Assembly (NCBI GenBank): GCA_003164155.1
Contig: PLSG01000214.1
Coordinates: 3,808 to 8,839 of the forward strand
Origin: Parachlamydiaceae bacterium
Lineage (GTDB): Bacteria; Chlamydiota; Chlamydiia; Chlamydiales; Parachlamydiaceae
Direction of reading: 5' to 3'
Length of the DNA stretch: 5,032 bases
Position 1 is the first letter of the stretch, and every line of letters begins with the position of its first letter. Shown here piece by piece: positions 1 through 5,032 of the stretch. The position numbers and the translations under genes were made by a program. The notes under the pieces were generated by a model. The model saw only the letters and a list, made by a program, of their open reading frames with translations. It had not been told where the DNA came from and ran no database searches.

Positions 1-652
1 CCATTTTAATCACTTCACGTGAAAATTGCTGGCACTTGACTTCATCAAACTTTTTGGTGTCTACTCCCTCAAAGCAGGCATTTAGTCTGAGGGCGGCTTG
101 GCATTGCAAGGCCAATTCCGCACATTTCGATTGAGAGTGCACAGAAAACCGCGCCGAGTTTTGAATGCATTTGGCGAGCAGTGCTTGCAGATAAGTCAAT
201 ACTTGTTTAAAGGAATTTCCCTCCAAGCCGGTTCCTTGGACAAAAAAATCGCCATGGATATGAGCAAATAACCCCTTATCTACCTCTTTCTGCCAAACGT
301 GCGCTGACCAGTCTTTGCAAGGCTCTGGCACCACCCCTTCATTTTCGCGCAAGCGTACCTGCATGGCATCTTGTGCGACAATTCGCGGCATTTGCAGCAA
401 AGCGGCAGGTTGCATGCCCGCGCGCGCGCGCAAGGGCATAAAAGAGGGGGAGGGTCGCCAGAAAAAAATGATCCTATAAGCCAATTGCCCTATGCGCTTA
501 ATCAAGTGGTAAAGAAAATCCCCCGTGGCCTTGAATGCACTGCGCATCCACACAAAACCGCGTACAGAATTTCCACGGCTGACATGTGCGGATAAAACAG
601 GCGGAGCAAGTAGGCTGGAATTAATGGCCGGGGAATGGCTTTCTATAGACAT
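1..652 (-). CDS. Hypothetical protein, 5' part only (runs off left edge)
   Basis: The minus-strand frame read downward from 716 has no stop codon before the left edge of the window, so this is the N-terminal part (about 217 residues) of a longer gene. I chose the ATG at 652-650 (MSIESHSPAINSS...) because GGAG lies 9 nt upstream. In-frame ATGs at 700 and 667 have no such site. The first ~35 residues are rich in Ser, Ala and Pro. A hydrophobic, aromatic stretch (GQLAYRIIFFWRPSPSF) follows at about residues 60-76; it is too short and too charged at its edges to call a transmembrane helix. The next part is Arg/Met-rich, then comes an AHIHGDFFVQGTG segment. The last ~70 residues look helical and contain several Cys. 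I recognise no family or motif. The gene follows the kinase-like gene by 76 bp on the same strand, so co-transcription is plausible. The length of uninterrupted frame makes it likely to be real; its function is unknown. Confidence 0.72.
   Translation of the reverse strand, partial: MSIESHSPAINSSLLAPPVLSAHVSRGNSVRGFVWMRSAFKATGDFLYHLIKRIGQLAYRIIFFWRPSPSFMPLRARAGMQPAALLQMPRIVAQDAMQVRLRENEGVVPEPCKDWSAHVWQKEVDKGLFAHIHGDFFVQGTGLEGNSFKQVLTYLQALLAKCIQNSARFSVHSQSKCAELALQCQAALRLNACFEGVDTKKFDEVKCQQFSREVIKM
419..431. repeat. Alternating (CG)6 tract inside a coding region
   Basis: Thirteen bases of perfectly alternating C and G lie within the partial minus-strand gene, where they encode part of an Arg-Ala-Arg-Ala run. 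The tract stands out from its surroundings. Alternating CG is the classical Z-DNA-prone sequence and a possible slippage site, but no frame change is visible here. Confidence 0.7.
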
Positions 653-661
653 CGTAAAACA

Positions 662-665
662 CTCC
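662..665 (-). promoter_or_regulatory. Ribosome binding site of the partial gene
   Basis: On the minus strand GGAG precedes the ATG at 652 by 9 nt. It decides between three in-frame ATGs (700, 667, 652), since the other two have no purine-rich site at a suitable distance. Candidate only; the site lies inside the longer alternative reading frame. Confidence 0.5.
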
Positions 666-728
666 ATGGATTTTTGGCGAAAGCTAGAGCATACCCCCAT
701 TTCATTAAGATTGTATTAAGAAAAAGCT

Positions 729-2435
729 CTACGCCTTGCGCTGGCGGTCCTTTAAATCCACACGCGCTATGCTTTTTAGGTGCTTCAAGTGGACGTCGAT
801 TGAACTTTGGTAGGCATCCAGCTGATCGTTTGACGGCGGAGTGGCTACTGTAGCTTTATAAAGCGCAGCTAACTCATTTACCAGGGATGTAAAATCTGTG
901 GTTTCACATAATTTTGCGAGGTGGTCCAGATCAAAGCCTATTCTAATTTCACGATTTGCTCTTTTCTTAGCATCCCACACAGTTTTCTTTTTGCCTGCGC
1001 ATAGAGTTAAAAGATCGTCTACAAAATAATAACCAACTTCTTGAAAAAGAGCCTGCTGAACTTCTTCCGCTTCTTCTTTAGAAAACTCTTTTTTATTTTC
1101 CAGTAACTCACCGCGCCTTCCCAGCAAAGTTAAGGCGGCAATAAATTTAAACTGGGGATGCGCGGCAAATACAAGATCTCTTAAGCACAACGCACCGGAG
1201 GTTTTTAACGCCTCTTCGGATAATGACTTCTCCATGTTATCTATTCTTTGAGCCATAGCATCTATAACAAGTTCGCTATCAAAACAACAAGGAGGAAGCA
1301 GCCGCAATCTTGACTTGGTCGTGGGGTGGGAAAGATAGACTTTTAACTTTTCCATATGGAATTTTGCGTTAACCAATTCCGTTTTGATCAAAGTCCGCTC
1401 ACTTTCATTCAAATTTTGATAGCTCTGTGGTAGGGCGAGCAGTCCGGATCGATAGGAGCTTCTCAAATTATCTCCCCATAAAATAACCCCATTGGAATGA
1501 GGCAAACTTTGGGCATTGTCAAAAAAACGAAAGTTACCTTTTTTATTCACCATGATATTTCTCGCATGCGCATCAAACATGCCAAAGATCAATGTGACAA
1601 GCGTGGCCTGGATGCATGGCGCTTTGCTGATCGCGACCAGCTTTCCAGACATCATGCGGCTTCTCGGGTCAAGCATGAAAGTCCTTAAATTGACACCGAG
1701 AGCTTTTATCTGGATGTTTCCTTTTGAAATTGTTTCAACCTTGACGGGCTTTAACTCTATCCCGCGGCCAGGCAATGTTTTCCATTGCATGCGCTTTTCG
1801 GCAAGAGCTTTAATGGATGCGCCTTCAGCGCTCTGAATTTTAGTTTCCGGGGCATTAGTACCAAGCTCGCTATCGCTGATGACTTTATCCTGATATTCAG
1901 TTTCCTTAGGTTCAGTCACTTGGCTTTTGATAAACGCTTCAAAAGAGCCCGTAGCCGCAAAATGCTTTTCAACGCCCATGACCACAGCGATATCCCACAT
2001 CAGTCTTTCCATCATGCAGATGGGTTCAGCACCTTGGTCAGTAATTTTAAAGTCGGTCACGCTTTGTTGGGTTTCGTGTATTTTTGCCGGGCGCATGTGC
2101 GTAGAGGTGAAGTCTATTTTATAATAAGCGACAGTTTCTGTAGGCCTTTCGGAGTGCTGGAGGGCCGATACAAGGTATGTTTTTGATTTCTCCGTTTGCT
2201 CTATCCAATCCTTTTGCCATACTAAGCTATTGGCCATGCGCTTCAACCGCATGAGTCTGCTCTGCATAAGCAAGGCCGGAGATAGCAAAACAGCTTGGCT
2301 AACCTTCTTATCTATTTCATGGGAAGCGTGGCCACTCATAGGCGTCTTTGCTTCCGTAGTAGCCTCTTTTCCATCCCCAAAGGAGGAAGTTAATTCGATG
2401 ATATCGGTCAAAAGCCTAGTGTCAACTATACTCAT
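729..2435 (-). CDS. PI3K/PI4K-like atypical kinase domain protein
   Basis: The product is 568 aa from the ATG at 2435. A GTG at 2465 would add ten residues, but a GAAGGGAGG site sits directly before the ATG and falls inside that extension, so the ATG is preferred. Seen in the sequence: a strand with a candidate ATP-binding Lys (VAYYKIDF, K106); a helix-like segment ERLMWDIAVVMGVEKHFAATG (about 143-163) resembling the Glu-bearing helix of PI4K/HipA-like folds; and FGMFDAHARNIMV at about 284-296 followed by GNFRFFDN at 300-307. This matches the family pattern of a catalytic-loop D-x-H-x-x-N (D288, H290, N293) followed by a metal-binding Asp (D306), with FDN replacing the usual DFG. The region after about 330 is charged, helical and unrecognised. 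There is no signal peptide or membrane segment. The substrate (lipid or protein) cannot be told. It could instead be an inactive pseudokinase. The kinase-fold call is an inference from motifs; the gene itself is near certain. Confidence 0.85.
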   Translation of the reverse strand: MSIVDTRLLTDIIELTSSFGDGKEATTEAKTPMSGHASHEIDKKVSQAVLLSPALLMQSRLMRLKRMANSLVWQKDWIEQTEKSKTYLVSALQHSERPTETVAYYKIDFTSTHMRPAKIHETQQSVTDFKITDQGAEPICMMERLMWDIAVVMGVEKHFAATGSFEAFIKSQVTEPKETEYQDKVISDSELGTNAPETKIQSAEGASIKALAEKRMQWKTLPGRGIELKPVKVETISKGNIQIKALGVNLRTFMLDPRSRMMSGKLVAISKAPCIQATLVTLIFGMFDAHARNIMVNKKGNFRFFDNAQSLPHSNGVILWGDNLRSSYRSGLLALPQSYQNLNESERTLIKTELVNAKFHMEKLKVYLSHPTTKSRLRLLPPCCFDSELVIDAMAQRIDNMEKSLSEEALKTSGALCLRDLVFAAHPQFKFIAALTLLGRRGELLENKKEFSKEEAEEVQQALFQEVGYYFVDDLLTLCAGKKKTVWDAKKRANREIRIGFDLDHLAKLCETTDFTSLVNELAALYKATVATPPSNDQLDAYQSSIDVHLKHLKSIARVDLKDRQRKA

Positions 2436-2438
2436 ACC

Positions 2439-2446
2439 CCTCCCTT
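2439..2446 (-). promoter_or_regulatory. Ribosome binding site that sets the kinase-like gene's start
   Basis: On the minus strand AAGGGAGG ends 3 nt before the ATG at 2435 (core GGAG spaced 4 nt). It is the strongest purine-rich site near this gene's 5' end and favours the ATG at 2435 over the upstream GTG at 2465. Confidence 0.7.
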
Positions 2447-2466
2447 CATAGTTAAAAACTTCCACA

Positions 2467-2496
2467 AGGATACACTTTTTATAACATTCAAGTCAA
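2467..2496 (-). promoter_or_regulatory. Candidate sigma70-type promoter for the kinase-like gene
   Basis: On the minus strand TTGACT (2496-2491) matches five of six bases of the -35 consensus. After 18 nt comes TATCCT (2472-2467), matching four of six bases of the -10. Transcription would begin near 2460, giving a leader of about 25 nt that contains the ribosome binding site and excludes the GTG at 2465. Prediction from consensus matching in AT-rich DNA. Confidence 0.4.
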
Positions 2497-2539
2497 TAAA
2501 ATACTTTTAACAAACTAAATCAGAACATCAAGCACATTA

Positions 2540-2560
2540 AATTAAACTTTACATTTAATT
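2540..2560. repeat. AT-rich inverted repeat in the divergent control region
   Basis: AATTAAA (2540-2546) and TTTAATT (2554-2560) are perfect inverted arms of 7 bp separated by 7 bp. They sit near the middle of the divergent intergenic region and overlap the candidate plus-strand -35 box. This could be an operator. In DNA this AT-rich, such a match can also arise by chance. Confidence 0.3.
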
Positions 2561-2577
2561 AAGATAGCGCACAGAAT
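2548..2577 (+). promoter_or_regulatory. Weak candidate promoter for the glycosyltransferase gene
   Basis: TTTACA (2548-2553, five of six bases) is followed after 18 nt by CAGAAT (2572-2577, four of six bases), which would start transcription near 2584 and leave a leader of about 60 nt. The region is AT-rich and holds other near matches such as AATAAT just downstream, so the exact site is uncertain. Confidence 0.22.
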
Positions 2578-2635
2578 AATATTAAGCACATAACGATAAC
2601 CAACAACACTAAAACATTAGTTTGCAAATAGCAAT

Positions 2636-2640
2636 GGAGG
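2636..2640 (+). promoter_or_regulatory. Ribosome binding site that sets the glycosyltransferase start
   Basis: GGAGG lies 5 nt before the ATG at 2646. In-frame alternatives at 2622 (TTG) and 2634 (ATG) lie upstream of or overlap this site and have no good site of their own, so translation most likely begins at 2646 (MNPIVPKTDW...). Confidence 0.8.
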
Positions 2641-2645
2641 TCTTT

Positions 2646-4964
2646 ATGAATCCTATAGTACCAAAAACTGATTGGTCGGGAAATGATCAGACAAACATTG
2701 AAAAGGACAGCAAAACAAAGAAGTCTCTGATCTCGGAACATACAAGCACGGACACATCCATTGCCAAAAGAGCTGTATCTACCACACTTAAGCCTGGTAT
2801 GCCAAAACACTCCGTCGACAAGGCCACGCTTTCTATATCATCTTCCACTCCACCAGTAGACGCCGAAGCCATGGCCAAAACCATGCGAAGTTCTATGAGC
2901 AAGACCTCCTCTTCAAAATCTCTTTTTCTCGAAGATGGCCAGGTAAGCCAAGCTGTATTTGAGCGCATTGTCCCCCAAAAAATTCTAGCTGCCATAAATA
3001 CGTTTAAAGACTGGAGAGGATCTTCCGATTATTTTCATGATTTTGATCTCTCGCTTATTGATGATTTGATCGCGGCTTTTGAAAGAGGCGAAGTTAATTC
3101 AATTGTGGGCAGAGATGGCGTTATATATCCCAAAATAGCGTTTAGTTCTATATTCGAAGAGCATCTAACTAAACATTGCGAAGATCTCGAAAAGGCTCAG
3201 ATCATTGCTTCAGCCTTTGATAAGCATTTCGCGGGAGCCAATCTTTCCTCTCACGACAAGAAAACATTTCAAGACAAGCTGGTCAAATATGTGGATTTTA
3301 TTGGATTTAATCAAATCAATATTCAAAAGATACTCAAAAAATCTCCCGCTATTCAACATATAGTTGAGCGACATCCACATATCTGGAAAAAAAGTATTGG
3401 GCCTTTTTTAGCACAATCTTCCGCAGAAATGGGCAAATTAGCGGCAGAGGCGGCAAGCGGCGTGCCTGAAAAAGACCGAGTTCAAGCCCTGCAGCCCGTG
3501 ATTACCACGACTTCTTCGGGCGGAGCGCACATTTCCATCTCAAATGTGATCAAATCATCACTGGAAGCGCGGGGTATTACCCCAGTGGTGGTCAATAAAA
3601 GTGACTTGGAAGCCGTCGACAAGCTTTCAAGATGCATCGGAATTCCCCGCAAGGATCTTTTTAATAAAATTTCCCAGCAATCAGGCCAAATGGAATACGG
3701 TAAAAAATTAAAAATACTAGACGATCACCTAGGAAGATTTATTCCCGATAGAAAGATGCACAATTTTCGCCAGAAAGTGGGAGATTCCAAACTCATTGTC
3801 TCCACATCCCATCACCCTGAAGATGTAAGATTAGTGGCTGAAAAAGACGCGCGGATCTGTTTTCAAATCTGTGATTATGGGTATCTTCCTGATAAGTTCT
3901 GGAAAATCAGCCGGACCATTTCCAGATACGACTTAAGTGGCATCGTCTTGCATGTCCCCTCTGAGAAAAGCACTTTACGAGTAAAAAAGGGGCATCTCGC
4001 TTCTCCCAAAAGCGCACATCTTGGAAGGGCACCCAGCCCTAAGACAGTGCGGCCAGAAAGTCCTGAAAGTACCACCAGCCCGGATGCAGAATCTTGGAAA
4101 AGCACCTACACACACTTTGTGCGCACCTTCCGCTACCCCGTACACGCGGCTTTTTCGCATGAGATCGAAGATTCTGGTTTGCCTAAAATCAAGGCAGATT
4201 TTGGATTTCGCTCCTCGGCTAAACTCTGGGTGATGACCATGGGCAGTCAAGGCGTGGGGGGAATTTTGGAAAAATACATCGACCAGATAATCGACGGTGT
4301 AAAAAAAGATATCGTGCACAGCACCGCAACCCCCCTAGATATAGCCATTCTTTGTGGGGCTAATGAACAAATGCGCAAAGATTTGAGAGAATACTTCGAG
4401 ACTAAACTCTCAGAGGCCGCTCACGGTGATCCCAAGCTCTTAGCAGACCTTAGAGGTTGCCTGAATTTTCATCCCTTAGCAAAATTGCCCTTGGAAAAGG
4501 TTGCTCAATTGGGAAAAATTAGCGATGCTTTTTTAAGCAAACCGGGAGGAGGCACAGCCGCTGAGGCTTTGATTGGGGAATTCCCCATGGTCATTCATCG
4601 CGAAGAGCGTCACCCTTGGGAGTTTGGAAATATTGACGAATTATCCGAAGCTGGGGCGCAAGAAATCCGCCCAGGGGAGAGTTTTTATGAAAAGGCTAAA
4701 AAAGCTCAAAAGATACGCTCCCCCAATCCACTTACTAACCCGGAGGCCTGCGTAGATTATGCATTGGAAGCTCTTTGGCGCTTGGAGCAGGCGCGCGGCA
4801 AATTGGCAGAGGCCTTGCCTATGCTTGCGGCTAAGCAAAAATCTTCAATGCGAAAATCTTCAGAATCAGATAGCCCTTCGCTGAGTAGCTCTTCCTCGAG
4901 TCCTTCCTCCAGCTCTTCTTCCAGTCCTTCCTCGAGCCCTCCGCTTGAGCAGCTCTCCACCTAA
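2646..4964 (+). CDS. GT28-type (MurG/MGDG synthase-like) glycosyltransferase with long extensions
   Basis: A 772-aa product that should transfer a sugar from a nucleotide-sugar donor; the acceptor is unknown. Residues 1-95 are Ser/Thr/Lys-rich and low in complexity; 100-280 are helical and unrecognised. The GT-B fold starts at about 284: a strand then SSGGAH (290-295) resembles the N-terminal Gly-rich loop and His of MurG and MGDG synthases. STSHHPE (386-392), then CFQICDYG and W419, fit the MGDG-synthase N-domain. A Pro/Ser-rich linker (448-482) follows. RYPVHAAF (496-503) recalls the G-x-PV-x-x-x-F step of MGDG synthases. The C-terminal Rossmann half has MGSQGVGG (532-539), the donor-binding signature SKPGGGTAAEAL (631-642, E640), then a charged loop at 652-662 and EAGAQEI (668-674). 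The tail from about 743 is polySer/Pro. The usual enzymes are roughly 350-400 residues, so this one is nearly twice that length. No signal peptide is seen. The N-terminal Ser/Thr-rich part could be a type III secretion signal, but this is unproven. It is transcribed divergently from the kinase-like gene. Confidence 0.88.
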   Translation: MNPIVPKTDWSGNDQTNIEKDSKTKKSLISEHTSTDTSIAKRAVSTTLKPGMPKHSVDKATLSISSSTPPVDAEAMAKTMRSSMSKTSSSKSLFLEDGQVSQAVFERIVPQKILAAINTFKDWRGSSDYFHDFDLSLIDDLIAAFERGEVNSIVGRDGVIYPKIAFSSIFEEHLTKHCEDLEKAQIIASAFDKHFAGANLSSHDKKTFQDKLVKYVDFIGFNQINIQKILKKSPAIQHIVERHPHIWKKSIGPFLAQSSAEMGKLAAEAASGVPEKDRVQALQPVITTTSSGGAHISISNVIKSSLEARGITPVVVNKSDLEAVDKLSRCIGIPRKDLFNKISQQSGQMEYGKKLKILDDHLGRFIPDRKMHNFRQKVGDSKLIVSTSHHPEDVRLVAEKDARICFQICDYGYLPDKFWKISRTISRYDLSGIVLHVPSEKSTLRVKKGHLASPKSAHLGRAPSPKTVRPESPESTTSPDAESWKSTYTHFVRTFRYPVHAAFSHEIEDSGLPKIKADFGFRSSAKLWVMTMGSQGVGGILEKYIDQIIDGVKKDIVHSTATPLDIAILCGANEQMRKDLREYFETKLSEAAHGDPKLLADLRGCLNFHPLAKLPLEKVAQLGKISDAFLSKPGGGTAAEALIGEFPMVIHREERHPWEFGNIDELSEAGAQEIRPGESFYEKAKKAQKIRSPNPLTNPEACVDYALEALWRLEQARGKLAEALPMLAAKQKSSMRKSSESDSPSLSSSSSSPSSSSSSSPSSSPPLEQLST
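4884..4943 (+). repeat. Polyserine/proline-coding repeat tract
   Basis: Sixty bases near the 3' end of the glycosyltransferase gene encode runs of six, seven and three Ser interrupted by Pro. At DNA level AGTCCTTCCTC recurs exactly at 4899-4909 and 4923-4933, a 24-bp (8-codon) period, and the coding strand is strongly pyrimidine-rich. Several Ser codons are mixed (AGT, AGC, TCT, TCC, TCG), so this is not a pure simple repeat. Length variation between strains is likely. Confidence 0.75.
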
Positions 4965-5032
4965 ATCCTTTAAGAAGGCTATGAGAGCGATAGACCAAAG
5001 GCATATCATACATAGCTAAACATGCCTGCTGC

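Noticed and set aside
710..715. TACAAT on the minus strand as a -10 box for the partial gene
   Set aside because: It matches five of six consensus bases, but no acceptable -35 hexamer lies 16-18 nt upstream, and read-through from the upstream gene explains expression equally well.
685..731. Inverted repeat (6-bp arms 685-690 and 726-731) after the kinase-like gene as a terminator
   Set aside because: The arms are only 6 bp with a 35-nt loop and no T-run follows the downstream arm, so it does not look like an intrinsic terminator.
371..853. Overlapping short plus-strand frames (74, 64 and 72 aa)
   Set aside because: They lie opposite the long minus-strand genes, overlap one another, have compositions typical of chance frames (Arg/His/Cys-rich) and show no family motif.
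1497..2451. Plus-strand frames of 63-133 aa opposite the kinase-like gene
   Set aside because: Antisense shadows of a gene with a recognisable catalytic motif; none has a convincing product.
2559..2995. Minus-strand frames of 83 and 102 aa over the intergenic region and the start of the glycosyltransferase gene
   Set aside because: They cover the opposite gene's 5' end, are hydrophobic/Cys-rich by chance and would erase the divergent promoter region supported by two ribosome binding sites.
3875..5013. Short frames within and antisense to the 3' half of the glycosyltransferase gene, including acidic Glu/Leu/Gly repeat frames opposite the polyserine tract
   Set aside because: The apparent repeats are simply the complement of the Ser/Pro-coding DNA; the sense strand carries clear GT28 motifs.
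4965..5032. GGCAT...ATGCC (5000-5004 / 5022-5026) downstream of the glycosyltransferase as a terminator
   Set aside because: The stem is only 5 bp with a 17-nt loop and no T-tract follows; the 68 bp hold no other supported feature.

Overview
The window looks like accessory DNA from a bacterium with moderate GC, clear Shine-Dalgarno sites and AT-rich intergenic DNA. It encodes proteins of the kind seen in host-associated bacteria: a kinase-like protein with eukaryotic-style catalytic signatures, and a glycosyltransferase with long Ser/Thr/Pro-rich extensions. This fits an obligate intracellular lineage such as the environmental (amoeba-associated) Chlamydiae. No marker gene, rRNA or tRNA is present, so the assignment is only an impression.

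Layout: (1) 1-652, minus strand: the 5' part of a gene that runs off the left edge. No family was recognised. It is an open frame of more than 200 codons without an internal stop. (2) 729-2435, minus strand: a 568-aa protein whose centre matches the catalytic loop and metal-binding region of PI3K/PI4K-type (and HipA-like) kinases. (3) 2436-2645: a 210-bp AT-rich divergent intergenic region with a candidate promoter for each direction, a short inverted repeat and two good ribosome binding sites. (4) 2646-4964, plus strand: a 772-aa GT-B glycosyltransferase of the MurG/MGDG-synthase (GT28) superfamily. It has a ~280-residue N-terminal extension, a Pro/Ser-rich linker between its two Rossmann halves and a polyserine tail. 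(5) 4965-5032: 68 bp with no gene or convincing terminator.

How the genes may work together: genes 1 and 2 are co-directional, 76 bp apart and without an evident terminator between them, so they may share a transcript. Gene 3 is divergent from the same control region. A kinase-like protein next to a glycolipid-synthase-like glycosyltransferase could mean lipid- or host-protein-modifying effectors, but nothing in the sequence proves secretion or a shared pathway. No mobile element, CRISPR array or RNA gene was seen.
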